Assembly: GCF_014230055.1 (NCBI RefSeq) | Contig: NZ_JACHVA010000124.1 | Span: 1 to 64,000 of the forward strand | From: Puniceicoccus vermicola | Lineage (GTDB): Bacteria; Verrucomicrobiota; Verrucomicrobiia; Opitutales; Puniceicoccaceae | Length of the DNA stretch: 64,000 nt | Direction: 5' to 3' | In this document: positions 1 through 8,755 of the stretch, piece after piece | How positions within the stretch are numbered: position 1 is the stretch's first letter | Layout: every line of letters begins with the position of its first letter | Position numbers and translations under genes: made by a program | Notes under the pieces: model-generated | Database searches by the model: none | What the model was told of the DNA's origin: nothing | What the model saw: the letters and a program-made list of their open reading frames with translations, nothing else

Positions 1-272
1 CGCACGTAGAATCGCTCATGATGAACCTAGAGACATGGAAACACTTTAGTTCCCGGACGCAAAAACACGAAGCCGCGCAATCAATCAGTGATCGTGAATT
101 CGATTCATTAAATCCTGGAGAGAGGTCGATGGTTGAGATGCTTCGTGAGAATTCCGGGCTCCGCCTAGAGCAGGAGCATATCGATTTTGAATATATAAAG
201 GTAGTATTTCGTTCCTGCTTTAACTTAATTGGTATGACCCAAGGACATCGGTAACACTCTATAGTGGCATTC

Positions 273-1149
273 ATGCCATGGAGAGAGACCGAATCGATGA
301 CCGAAAAAGAACGTTTTGTAACCCTTGCGGGGACCGGCCGTTTCACGATCACGGATCTGTGTCGTGATTTTGGAATCAGCCGGAAGACCGGGCATAAATA
401 CCTGGAACGGCACAGTCGCGAAGGACGGGCCGGGTTGAAGGACAGGAGCCGCTGTCCCGGGAGCAGTCCTTCTGTAACCGAGGAGGAAGTGGAGCGTTTA
501 ATTCTTTCTGCGATCCGCTGACGGTGTGCGACCGCTACAGCCGTTATGTGATCGGCTGCAAGTGTCAGCCCAATCAGCAGTTCAAGGGGACTTTGAGAAG
601 CTGCAAAAAGCTGATGCGCTATCACGGGCTGCCGGAGGTCATCCGGGTGGACAACGGTTCTCCGTTTGCTTCCGGGTCTCTGGGCCGACTCTTGCGTCTG
701 AGCGTGTGGTGGATCGAGCAGGGAATCCGTGTCGAGTTCACGACGCCGGGATCGCCGCAGGAGAACGGGTGGCACGAGCGCACTCACCTGGACTTGGAAG
801 CCGAGGCGGTTCGGCCTCCGCCGGCGAACATGAGAGCCCAACAAAAGCGCTTCGACCGCTGGCGTCATGAGTATAATCATGATCGTCCTCACGAGGCTTT
901 GGACATGCTTTTTCCCGGCGAAGTTTACCGCCCCAGTTCCCGGCGTCTCGGCGAAACGGACAAAATACGTTACCCCGAAGACTATACCGTGAGACAAGTC
1001 AGTGAGTCGGGACACTTCTTGATCGGGGGGAGGTCAACTTCTGTCTGGGCGAGATCTACTACGGATGCAGGGTAGGGCTACGGGAATGAGCGGTTGTTTT
1101 TGTCCAGAATTACGCTGAAAAGCGCAAATACTGGACGAAACTCAAATGA
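273..1149 (+). pseudogene. IS481-type transposase, internally deleted and frameshifted
   Basis: This is a remnant of a DDE transposase of the IS481/integrase-core type. The N-terminal part (273-521) keeps the MPWRET start and a helix-turn-helix around FGISRKTGHKYLERH. It ends just where the catalytic domain should begin. A second frame continues at about 515 with PLTVCDRYSRY and keeps the DNGSPFA and QENGWHERTH blocks of the catalytic core plus RPHEALDM. Roughly 100 residues holding the first catalytic Asp are missing at the junction near 515. The tail shifts frame again near 1025, where GEIYYGCRVGLRE appears, followed by an in-frame TGA at 1087. It cannot encode an active enzyme. No terminal inverted repeats were identified, so the element ends are unknown. 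Confidence 0.85.
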
Positions 1150-1350
1150 AGTCGAAAAAGGAGAAAGAGCCCATGAACGATTTTGGGGAAGCCCTGCGCC
1201 CGACGTTCCCAGCAATCCGGAACCTGTCAACCCGTATCCATCGTTCCCCGATAATCGATTCCTTGTTTAGTCGTCGCCCGCCACGCACCCGAAATGTTCA
1301 GTGCATTGAAAAGCTGGGTGAAAGGCGATTTGCTGGATGAATGAATGCGT

Positions 1351-2217
1351 TCAGTCCTTGTAGAAATTAGAGCGGAAGGCGGTGGGGGGCATTCCTGTAA
1401 TTTCCCTGAAGCGCCGATTGAAGTTTGATAGGTTCGAAAATCCAACCGCGTAAGCGATTTCGGTAACGGATTTACGACTTCCAATTAGGATAGAGCAGGC
1501 GCGAGCGACTCGCAATTCGTTTAGGTGGCGGTGAAAGTGCCGTCCGCTTTTGTTTTTGAAGAACCGCGAGAATGCTTGGGGCGACATACCGATACCCTTG
1601 GCGATCTCAGCTTGGGTGAGGTTGGACTCCGTGAATCTAGTTTCTATTTTCCGGAGAACAGATTCTAGACGAGAATCAATATGCGCCGCTTTCTTCACTG
1701 AGAAATTCGGGGTGTTCAACCATTCATGAGAGGTGGTAATCGCGAGAGAATGGAGAAGGTCGAGCAACAACGCGATCGGAGCATCCATCTTGGTTCGATT
1801 CTCCATCCGTCGCAGTATTTCGTAGCAATTGTTGGCGGAGTATTTGGGGAAAATCGCTCCGCGCTCCGCCTGATCGAGGAGAAGACGTGTAGGGCGATTT
1901 TCAGGGAGAGCCCAAAAATTCTCCCCCCAGGCGAGCGGACGGAAATGGAGGACGGTCCATTTTGCGCCGCTTTTGTTGGAGGGATCCGAAGTGAAGGCAT
2001 GAGGTAGATTTGATCCAGTCAGCACCAGATCGCCCGGTCCATAGGGGCGCATTGCTCGACCGGAATGAAGAAGGCCCCGACCTTTCTCGATCCAGACAAC
2101 TTCGACTTCTGGATGAAAATGCCAATGGGAATCCACGCTTGGTTTGGAGAAGGTGGAAACTTTGACTCCAATCTGGCCTCCGGAAAGGGCTTCAAGCTGT
2201 GGTGGATCCGGTATCAT
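1351..2217 (-). CDS. AraC-family transcriptional regulator
   Basis: This is a 288-residue regulator with the standard AraC layout. An N-terminal cupin-like ligand domain (about residues 10-150) contains the histidine-rich stretch SHWHFHPEVE. The C-terminal 100 residues carry two helix-turn-helix motifs: TQAEIAKGIGMSPQAFSRFFK and the signature region VTEIAYAVGFSNLSNFNRRF followed by GMPPTAFR. It is transcribed away from the deacetylase/NagB-like pair that starts at 2391, with about 170 bp between the start codons. It is therefore a plausible regulator of those genes in response to a sugar ligand; the ligand cannot be read from the sequence. The family assignment is secure and the regulatory target is inference. 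Confidence 0.92.
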   Translation of the reverse strand: MIPDPPQLEALSGGQIGVKVSTFSKPSVDSHWHFHPEVEVVWIEKGRGLLHSGRAMRPYGPGDLVLTGSNLPHAFTSDPSNKSGAKWTVLHFRPLAWGENFWALPENRPTRLLLDQAERGAIFPKYSANNCYEILRRMENRTKMDAPIALLLDLLHSLAITTSHEWLNTPNFSVKKAAHIDSRLESVLRKIETRFTESNLTQAEIAKGIGMSPQAFSRFFKNKSGRHFHRHLNELRVARACSILIGSRKSVTEIAYAVGFSNLSNFNRRFREITGMPPTAFRSNFYKD

Positions 2218-2353
2218 ATCAGATGGGTCATCTTAGGTTCTGTCTGGAAGAGTCATCGCGATTATTTCTCTCACGGAGAACGTTATGATTCATGATACAC
2301 GTCTCTCGATGGATTTGTGTTAAAATAGTATTGAAACATTTGCAATAGGGTAG

Positions 2354-2369
2354 AAGAGAATCTGTTGAC
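2354..2369 (+). promoter_or_regulatory. Weak copy of the shared TTGAC upstream motif
   Basis: The sequence gagaatctgttgac lies 21 nt before the deacetylase start and follows an A/T-rich stretch (aatagggtag). It matches only part of the motif described for the other genes of the window, so it is the weakest member of the set. Confidence 0.25.
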
Positions 2370-2390
2370 TTCGATCTATACTGAGGTCCG

Positions 2391-3194
2391 ATGAATTCTT
2401 CCCCCCCCCTCCCAACGGTTCTCGCCGCTGTAGCGCATCCGGATGACATTGAGTTCTGCTTTGCAGGCACTCTTGCTCATTTGAAAGAGGTAGGTTGTTC
2501 CGTGCATATGTGGAATCTGGCGAATGGCTGTTGTGGGGATGCGGTTCGCGGCAGAGAGGAGACCGCCAATATTCGATGGAAAGAGTCCCGAGCGTCCGCC
2601 GCGGTATTGGGCGCATACGCGCACAAACCGGTTTTTGATGACCTCGCCGTTTTCTATGATCGCCGCTCGCTCTCCATCGTCAGTGCGGTCCTCCGGAAGA
2701 TTCGGCCACAGATCATCCTGACCCATTCACCGAACGACTACATGGAGGACCATCAGAACGTATGTCGATTGGTGGTGTCAGCTGCGTTCAGTCGAGCGAT
2801 GCCGAACCATATCACGGGCCCGGAGGTTCCGACCTACAACGATCCGGTTCGCATCTATCACGCCGCACCTCATGGCTTGCATGATAGTATGGGAAACCCT
2901 TTTCAGCCGGATCTCTTTACTGATATTTTCACGAAAATTCCGATCAAAGAGAAAATGCTGAATTGTCACCGTAGCCAGAAAGAGTGGCTCGAGACCACCC
3001 AGGGCATGGGATCCTATGTGGATGAGATGATTGATATGGGCCACCAGTTGGCCAAGCACAATTCTTGTCGGTTCTCTTGTGCTGAGGGTTGGCGGATTCA
3101 CCATCATCTTGGGTTTTGTCCGCAAGATTACCAGCCTTTAGAATCTCTTTTGCCCGACTTTGTTCAAAGTGCATTCCCGTCCGTCTATTCCTGA
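2391..3194 (+). CDS. PIG-L/LmbE-family deacetylase
   Basis: This 267-residue protein belongs to the zinc-dependent PIG-L (LmbE-like) deacetylases, which remove N-acetyl groups from sugars. The zinc-binding AHPDD motif is at residues 15-19, and a second histidine-containing segment, HSPNDYMEDHQN, lies near residues 112-124, as expected. There is no signal peptide, so it should act in the cytoplasm. A purine-rich GAGG lies just before the ATG. The NagB-like gene follows after 25 bp, and the two are probably co-transcribed. In Bacteroidota a glucosamine-6-phosphate deaminase is often fused to a LmbE-like domain, so the pair looks like the split form of that arrangement. The substrate (an N-acetylhexosamine or its phosphate) is inferred from this context. 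Confidence 0.88.
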   Translation: MNSSPPLPTVLAAVAHPDDIEFCFAGTLAHLKEVGCSVHMWNLANGCCGDAVRGREETANIRWKESRASAAVLGAYAHKPVFDDLAVFYDRRSLSIVSAVLRKIRPQIILTHSPNDYMEDHQNVCRLVVSAAFSRAMPNHITGPEVPTYNDPVRIYHAAPHGLHDSMGNPFQPDLFTDIFTKIPIKEKMLNCHRSQKEWLETTQGMGSYVDEMIDMGHQLAKHNSCRFSCAEGWRIHHHLGFCPQDYQPLESLLPDFVQSAFPSVYS

Positions 3195-3219
3195 TTCATT
3201 AACCTGAAACGAAAAACCA

Positions 3220-4158
3220 ATGAGCCATCCAATTAGCAAATTAGCACCGACATGGTGGGATTATACGACACTAGAAAGGGATATCCTGGACGATGCCGCC
3301 CGATTGACCGTTTCGGATCTCGAGCAGTTGTCCCGTCCGGGATTTACCGTTCGTTTCTATGACACGGTGCAGGAATTTTATGCGGCTCAGGCACTTGAGT
3401 ATATCCAGGCATGGCAACAATCGACTCCCGATAATCCTGCTGGCATCTGCGGTCCGATCGGGCCGACGGAACAACTACTGATTGTCGCCCAGATGGTGAA
3501 CGCGTTGGAGCTAAACTTGAAGCAACGCGAGGCGCACTTTTGGGGGATGGACGAATGGGTGGACGAGGCAGGGAAGCCTGTAGATTCCGATCATCCTCTC
3601 TCATTTGCACGCTGTGACAATGAACTCTGTTTTAATCGAATCCGTTCGGACTTAGCCATGCGGGAGTCGAACAAGCATTTTCCCGGCGGTGACCTTGCCG
3701 AGTACTCCGCGACCTACGATTCTGTCCGGTGTGTTTTGATGCAGGGAGGGCAGGGTGAAATCAAGCACTGGGCTTTTAATGATCCGGTTCGTCGCGAAGG
3801 GAAGTTCGAAGAGCATCCGCCAACTCCCGAAGAGTATTTGGCGAAAGGGACGCGCGTGGTGGATCTTCATCCCGTAACCATCATGCAAAATGCGCGCACC
3901 TCGGGTGGTGGGAATGTCTCTCTTGTGCCTACGCGAGCCTGTACGGTCGGCCCGCAGGAAACCTGGAAGGCCGAAACGGTGAGCATTTGGCACCCCGGGC
4001 ACCATGATAATCCATTCGGAATGCGCCTGACTGCTTTGATGATTTCGAAAGGATTGCGGAGTAGTGCCGTGCCGATGTCTCTTCTCGCAGACCATCAAGA
4101 CGTGCGATTCAATTTTCTTCGGTCGGGAATTGGGACGGTTGCTGTGGAGATGCACTGA
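3220..4158 (+). CDS. NagB-like glucosamine-6-phosphate deaminase/isomerase
   Basis: This 312-residue protein has the NagB/RpiA sugar-isomerase fold. Visible family features are the phosphate-loop-like stretch [10 protein letters not shown], the FWGMDEWVD segment that matches the FxMDE block of deaminases, a DHPLSF segment, and a glycine-rich [15 protein letters not shown] region that corresponds to the GIGxDGHIAFNEP motif. Key positions in that last motif differ from classical NagB, so the exact sugar phosphate is uncertain. It has no signal peptide and should act in the cytoplasm. It follows the PIG-L deacetylase by 25 bp, which suggests consecutive deacetylation and deamination of an amino sugar. 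The gene converges on the broken oxidoreductase gene that ends at 4251. Confidence 0.75.
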   Translation: MSHPISKLAPTWWDYTTLERDILDDAARLTVSDLEQLSRPGFTVRFYDTVQEFYAAQALEYIQAWQQSTPDNPAGICGPIGPTEQLLIVAQMVNALELNLKQREAHFWGMDEWVDEAGKPVDSDHPLSFARCDNELCFNRIRSDLAMRESNKHFPGGDLAEYSATYDSVRCVLMQGGQGEIKHWAFNDPVRREGKFEEHPPTPEEYLAKGTRVVDLHPVTIMQNARTSGGGNVSLVPTRACTVGPQETWKAETVSIWHPGHHDNPFGMRLTALMISKGLRSSAVPMSLLADHQDVRFNFLRSGIGTVAVEMH

Positions 4159-4250
4159 TCATAAGAAGGGGCCATGAATTAGTCGTTTCCCCAGTTGAAC
4201 TGAATGCGATCCTGCTAGTTCGCGCTGTGTCCTTCTTGGATAATCTCTCT

Positions 4251-5669
4251 TCAGAGATACTCTTGGTAGAGGGAGTTCAGGTCTATTGTCTTTCCGCACT
4301 GGAGAGCGTGATCGATTCCTATCGCGGCGATGCAGGAAAGGATTCCATCGTCGACTGTGGCTAGAGGTGGCTTGTTATGCAATAGGGTGTCGGCGCAGCC
4401 CGCTTGCCATGATGTCGTCTCCACAAGCATGGAGATCGCAGGGGGTCTCGAAGCGTTCCATGGGGGTCTCATAGCCGATGCGTTTCCATTCGATGATACC
4501 CGAGCAGGCATCGCCCAGGAGGCTCCCCTCGCTGCCGCAAAAATAGAACCGGCGTTCGGGGATGCCCGCATTGGCATTGGAATGAAAGGTCCCGTGGGCA
4601 CCGTTTTCGTATTCGAGAATGGCGACTTGGTTGTTCACTATGTCAGCCTCTCCCCGAAATGGATTAACCCTATGAGGATCGGCCAGGGTTTGATAGGCAG
4701 GTAGCCCTTCAATATTCTCGCCAACCCGAGCGATGTTTTTTTCCTCTGAAGGGACAAAGAAATCAAGTCCGCCGAAACTGGCTACGCGCGAAGGCCGACT
4801 GGAGAGAATCCAGTTGGCTAGATCCAGGTCATGACAGCACTTTTCCAATAAATAGGGTCCGGCGACAGCGCGATGGCGGCGCCAGTTTCCAAAAATGTAT
4901 CCTCCGAGATTAAAATCGAGGGTCTCGTTAAATTCGAAGGAAATTAGTCTTCCGAGTGCGCCAGACTGGACCACCTCACGAATCTTTTGGTAGTGTGGCG
5001 AGTATCGGAGAACGAGGCCAAAAGCAAAGGTGCGTCCGCTTTCCCTGACGGCATTTCTGACCTTTCGGCATTCGCTAAGATCGGTTCCAAGCGGTTTTTC
5101 GCAGAAGACATTTTTCCCCGCCTGCAGAGCTTTGATTGATTGACGGGGGTGATGAGTGTTGGGTGATCCGATGAAGACCCAGTCGACCGACGATCGACCT
5201 ACTAATACCGAATTTAGTAAGTTTTGATCCTTATGGTGCAGCGCAGAATCGAAGCAGCGCAAGGCGCAAGGATCTGATTCGTATCGAGATACGCTCCGAT
5301 CCCTGCAACGCCGCGACCTTCGATTCTGGGCGCATCCCCCTGGGACGGGCGGGAAATGAGCCTGAGCAGCGTTAGCCCAAATGGCACGGGTCTCAGACCC
5401 GCCTCCAATTGGGCCGCCTCGCTCAGACTCATTTCCCATCCCGCCATAACTATCAAAACTTCCTAAATTCGGTATAATTCGTCTTCGGAGGAGCACAGGG
5501 TGAGTGGAGTTCCTAATACGGTTTGCGCAGCGGCTTGTGAAATTGGGTCGGGATCGTAGATGGCTTCGACCACGATTTTTTGGTCTGATGCATTTAGGAC
5601 TTTTTGGATTACTTTGAGCAAACGCTGTCCAGTCCCTATCAAGCCTAGGTGTATCGGTTTCGGATTCAT
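4251..5669 (-). pseudogene. Gfo/Idh/MocA oxidoreductase gene split by an insertion and a frameshift
   Basis: The gene starts at the ATG at 5669 (MNPKPIHLGLIGTGQRL, a Rossmann nucleotide-binding start) and reads to SSEDEL at 5475. There an inverted-repeat element interrupts it. The reading continues in frame at 5202 with VGRSSVDWVFIGSPNTHH, followed by the family motif CEKPLGT and the HDLDLANWIL segment. Near 4375-4400 the frame shifts once more, because the expected C-terminus (PPLATVDDGILSCIAAIGID) is in another frame and ends at 4251. Without the insertion the product would be about 380 residues, normal for this NAD(P)-dependent sugar oxidoreductase family. Two independent lesions make it very likely non-functional, unless the 3' frameshift is a sequence error and the element can excise. 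Confidence 0.85.
5206..5474. mobile_element. MITE-like inverted-repeat element, 269 bp, with TAA target duplication
   Basis: The element is bounded by 23-bp terminal inverted repeats, taccgaatttagtaagttttgat at 5206-5228 and its complement at 5452-5474, identical at 22 of 23 positions. The trinucleotide TAA is duplicated at 5203-5205 and 5475-5477. Inside are two back-to-back imperfect hairpins. One is centred on cgtatcgagatacg (5280-5293), with arms running out to about 5240 and 5332. The other is centred on gggtctcagaccc (about 5389-5401), with arms out to about 5349 and 5444. No transposase is encoded, so movement would need one supplied elsewhere. A three-base TNA duplication is known for some IS5-group elements; that link is only a suggestion. 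Confidence 0.85.
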
Positions 5670-5686
5670 GAGAATGGTTTTTTTCG

Positions 5687-6023
5687 TTTTATTCGCAATT
5701 CGAGACGAGCCAAGCGAGAGTCTGGTCGAGTCCGTCCAAGATGTGATAATCGGAAGGGTCGGGGAGGGCGAAGAGGATGCGTCTCTTCGATTGGCCGGGC
5801 GTTCGGTCCATTGGGTAAGAGTCAGGGTTGAGGGTAACCCTGGCACTGGATCTCAAACCGACCTGCGATTGCCTCACGGGATGTCTGCGTGGGTGAATGT
5901 TGTTCCTCGAACAGCGAGCGAATCAAGAGTCGGTGAGTGAATCTGCTTGGTTCCCAGTGCGGGGATCGTGTCGAGGAGCTCGTCGTCCGAAAGAAAGAGC
6001 AGGATATTTGGCTTTTTCTTCAT
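5687..6023 (-). pseudogene. Sulfatase remnant (N-terminus plus unassigned tail)
   Basis: From the ATG at 6023 the complement encodes MKKKPNILLFLSDDELLD, then SPTLDSLAVRGTTFTHADIP and a stop. This is the recognisable first 50 residues of a formylglycine sulfatase, with the metal-binding DD pair and the PTLDSLA block. It stops just before the CxPSR activation motif should occur. The rest of the catalytic domain is missing. The following open frame (5689-5877) ends in DGLDQTLAWLVSNCE and may be the old C-terminus. I read it as an internal deletion of a sulfatase gene of more than 1.3 kb. It lies immediately upstream of the broken oxidoreductase and may once have shared its operon. Confidence 0.7.
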
Positions 6024-6260
6024 TTATATTCCCGAATATTCGTATTCAGTAGAATAAGGTGAAGCAAGGAAGAAAGAGAAACGGTATGGCTTCCAGCTTA
6101 ACCAATTGTAAGAGCTCGAATCCACCTCTCCTTCGCCATTCTTTCCCAATTGTTTTGTTGACGGGACGTGGCGTCGAGTTGGACACGTGGCCAAGCCGGA
6201 GAATATAAGGAAATATTGAGTTTGACTATGGCAATCCGACCGGGTTTAAATATTTTCATG

Positions 6261-7226
6261 ATGAGTAAGCTTGCCCCTATTCCCTTCTTCTCTCACTTGT
6301 TTCCTCTGCTTGCGTTCGGCATCAGCTTGGTATGCCTTCCGGTTCACTCTGCCGTAGTGACTTTGGATGCGGATGATTCAGGTAATTCCTCTTTTGCTAC
6401 GGCAGGAAATTGGGATGATAATCAGGCACCGCAGGCTGGGAACGACTATTATACCAATGGATTCCGACTGGAGGTTCCCAATGATAACAATGATTACACT
6501 TTCGGAGGGGATTCGCTGACAATCAATAATTCGAATTGGGCGGTCATCGCGGGCACTACGCGCGTTTTGACCGTGAACGACCTAATCCTGGATAATGCAA
6601 ACCTCCAAACAGGGACGAGCGGCAGGGATCTCAATCTTGATGGGAATGTTACAGTCGCGGGAAACTCTAGTCTGCAGACGATTCGGGCTTCCGTGAACTT
6701 TCTTGCTGCGGTCGGGGGCTCGGCAGAACTGAGGATCTACAACCGTCAGGCCGCCAACGATCCGACGGTCACCTTCCTTTCCTCGGCCAATACTTTTACG
6801 GGAGACATCGATGTGGACGTGGGCCACTTCACTCTGGCGGACAATGCGCGCATGAATTTCGTCATCGGAGCCAGCAGCGGGGTTAATAACGAGATTTACG
6901 ACTCCTCTGCGGCATCGTCCACTTCCATCGTCGATTTGGACGGCGATTTCTATTTCGATCTCAGTAGCGCCAGTACGACCCAGGGTGATTTCTGGAATAT
7001 TGTCGATCTGGCCAGTCTCGGGGCCTCGAATGTAACCTTTGGCGAAACCTTCAGCGTGAATGGATTCTCCAATAGCGGGACGCTTTGGACCAGTGGTTAT
7101 TACGCCTTTGACGAAAGCACCGGCACGCTCTCCGTGATCCCCGAGCCCTCGTCGGCAACCATGATCCTCCTGGCGGGATGTGGGGTGACGGTTGTGGTTT
7201 GCGGTCGGCGACGCAGTGTTTCCTGA
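6261..7226 (+). CDS. PEP-CTERM surface protein, beta-strand-rich
   Basis: This is a secreted protein of about 321 residues. The chosen start (MSKLAPIPFF; the ATG one codon earlier is equally possible) gives a clear signal peptide ending near VCLPVHSA. The mature part has the pattern DADDSGNSSFATAGNWDDNQ, then APQAGNDYYTNGF, typical of verrucomicrobial proteins with autotransporter-like beta-strand passengers. The C-terminus has the PEP-CTERM sorting signal: VIPEPSS, a hydrophobic helix, and the basic end CGRRRSVS. Such proteins are processed by an exosortase and are thought to be exposed or released at the surface; no exosortase gene is present here. A close relative is at 50125-51057 and a broken one at 39850-40172. 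The biochemical role is unknown; binding or adhesion is plausible. Confidence 0.85.
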   Translation: MSKLAPIPFFSHLFPLLAFGISLVCLPVHSAVVTLDADDSGNSSFATAGNWDDNQAPQAGNDYYTNGFRLEVPNDNNDYTFGGDSLTINNSNWAVIAGTTRVLTVNDLILDNANLQTGTSGRDLNLDGNVTVAGNSSLQTIRASVNFLAAVGGSAELRIYNRQAANDPTVTFLSSANTFTGDIDVDVGHFTLADNARMNFVIGASSGVNNEIYDSSAASSTSIVDLDGDFYFDLSSASTTQGDFWNIVDLASLGASNVTFGETFSVNGFSNSGTLWTSGYYAFDESTGTLSVIPEPSSATMILLAGCGVTVVVCGRRRSVS

Positions 7227-7378
7227 CGGTATATCTCTCCACTTTTTCCAATCGACCTGCCTCTTTCCTGTAATCGAAAGCATTCATGTCGGGAACACGG
7301 TCGAACTGACAGCAGGGACGGAACGCCAATTGATTTCCCGTTATCAGGCAAAGCGTCCCTGAGGGAAAGAGGTAGATT

Positions 7379-8755
7379 TTGAATCCGAAAAACCATCAGG
7401 CCAGTCGTCCGAATATTATTCTGATCAATTGCGATGATCTGGGTTTTGGGGATTTGGGATGCTATGGCTCTGGGGTTAACTCGACTCCCTGTCTGGACCG
7501 GATGGCTGGCGAGGGTCTTCGGCTGACTCACTTTTCTATGGCGGCTTCCGTATGCTCGCCCTCCCGGGGTGCGATGTTGACGGGCTGTTATCCTCCGCGC
7601 ATTGGGTTCGGTTCCTTCGATGACCGTCCTGTTTTGTTTCCGGGCCAGCCGGTCGGTCTCTCGCCGGACGAGACATCCATTGCCACTTTGCTCAAGCGCG
7701 CTGGATACGCGACTTCCCTGGTTGGCAAATGGCATTGCGGCGACCAGCCGGAATTCCTGCCGACGCGGCATGGTTTTGACCATTATTACGGATTGCCCTA
7801 CAGCAACGACATGGGGCGTCAGGCGGGCCGGGAGGTCGACTTTCCGCCACTGCCGCTTCTGCGTGATGAGGAGGTGATTGAGGCGCAGCCGGATCAGGCC
7901 TCCTTGATTGAGCGCTATACGGAGGAGGCGGTGCGGTTCATCCGTGCGGAGCGGGACGGTCCGTTTTTCCTGTATCTGGCGCACATGCAGGTGCATCTCC
8001 CGCTGTTCGCCCCGGAACGATTTATGAAGCAGTCCCGCAACGGGCGCTACGGTGCGGCGGTGGAATGTGTTGATTGGAGCACGGAGGTCCTTTTGTGGGA
8101 GTTGGAGCGGCTTGGATTGACGGAGAACACGCTGGTGATTTTCACCTCGGACAATGGATCCAATGGACGAAACGGTGGTAGCAACGGCGGGCTGCGCGGG
8201 AGCAAGGGCTCGGCGTGGGAGGGTGGATTCCGGGTGCCTTGCGTGATGCGCTGGCCGGGGGTGATTGCGCCCGGTGAAGAGTGCGATGCCCCGGTTTCCG
8301 CCATGGATTTTCTGCCGACCTTTGCTTCTCTGGCTGGAGTCGACTGGCGGTGCGGTCGGCGGATCGACGGATGCGATGCGGGTGGGGTGCTCTTTGAACG
8401 AACGGGGACGGAGCTTGAACGGACGGAGATGTTTTACTACCTTGGCGAGGAGCTTTGTGCGGTACGGAGGGGGAATTGGAAATATCATGTCTGGAATGGA
8501 AACGGCCCTGAGCTTTTTGAGCTCGGGACGGATCCGGGAGAGAGCTGTAATGTGCTTCTGGATCATCCCGAAGTGGCCCGTGAACTGGAGGAACTGCTGA
8601 CTGCCTGCCGCTGCGACCTCGGAGACAGCTCCATGGGCATGCGCGGGGATGGAGTCCGGCCGATTGGTCGGGTGAATGAGGCGAAGCCATTGACCGAATT
8701 CCATCCGGACTGTCCCTATTTCGAAGCTGAGTATGATCTCTCCGATGCCGAATGA
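7379..8755 (+). CDS. Formylglycine-dependent sulfatase (arylsulfatase-type)
   Basis: This 458-residue enzyme belongs to the alkaline-phosphatase-like sulfatases, which hydrolyse sulfate esters. The metal-binding start PNIILINCDDLGFGD is at residues 11-25. The activation motif CSPSR is at 59-63, where the Cys becomes formylglycine. GKWHCGD and TSDNGS are the further active-site blocks. The start is TTG at 7379, because a purine-rich stretch (gagggaaagagg) lies about 7 nt upstream and no suitable ATG exists before the catalytic fold. There is no signal peptide, which suggests a cytoplasmic enzyme. It overlaps the GH43/GH117-like gene that follows. The sulfatase at 34845-36230 is a clear paralogue (shared GKWHCGDQPEFLPTRHGFDH). 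The substrate is probably a sulfated sugar residue. Confidence 0.93.
   Translation: MNPKNHQASRPNIILINCDDLGFGDLGCYGSGVNSTPCLDRMAGEGLRLTHFSMAASVCSPSRGAMLTGCYPPRIGFGSFDDRPVLFPGQPVGLSPDETSIATLLKRAGYATSLVGKWHCGDQPEFLPTRHGFDHYYGLPYSNDMGRQAGREVDFPPLPLLRDEEVIEAQPDQASLIERYTEEAVRFIRAERDGPFFLYLAHMQVHLPLFAPERFMKQSRNGRYGAAVECVDWSTEVLLWELERLGLTENTLVIFTSDNGSNGRNGGSNGGLRGSKGSAWEGGFRVPCVMRWPGVIAPGEECDAPVSAMDFLPTFASLAGVDWRCGRRIDGCDAGGVLFERTGTELERTEMFYYLGEELCAVRRGNWKYHVWNGNGPELFELGTDPGESCNVLLDHPEVARELEELLTACRCDLGDSSMGMRGDGVRPIGRVNEAKPLTEFHPDCPYFEAEYDLSDAE

Noticed and set aside
18-254. A 78-codon open frame near the window start
   Set aside because: No recognisable motif, no clear ribosome site and edge position; coding status cannot be supported.
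1146-1340. A 64-codon open frame between the transposase remnant and the AraC gene
   Set aside because: It starts in the tail of the transposase remnant, has no family features and overlaps the AraC 3' region on the other strand closely.
5214-5456. An 80-codon frame inside the inverted-repeat element
   Set aside because: It runs through the two hairpins and has no similarity to a transposase; it is a by-product of the palindromes.
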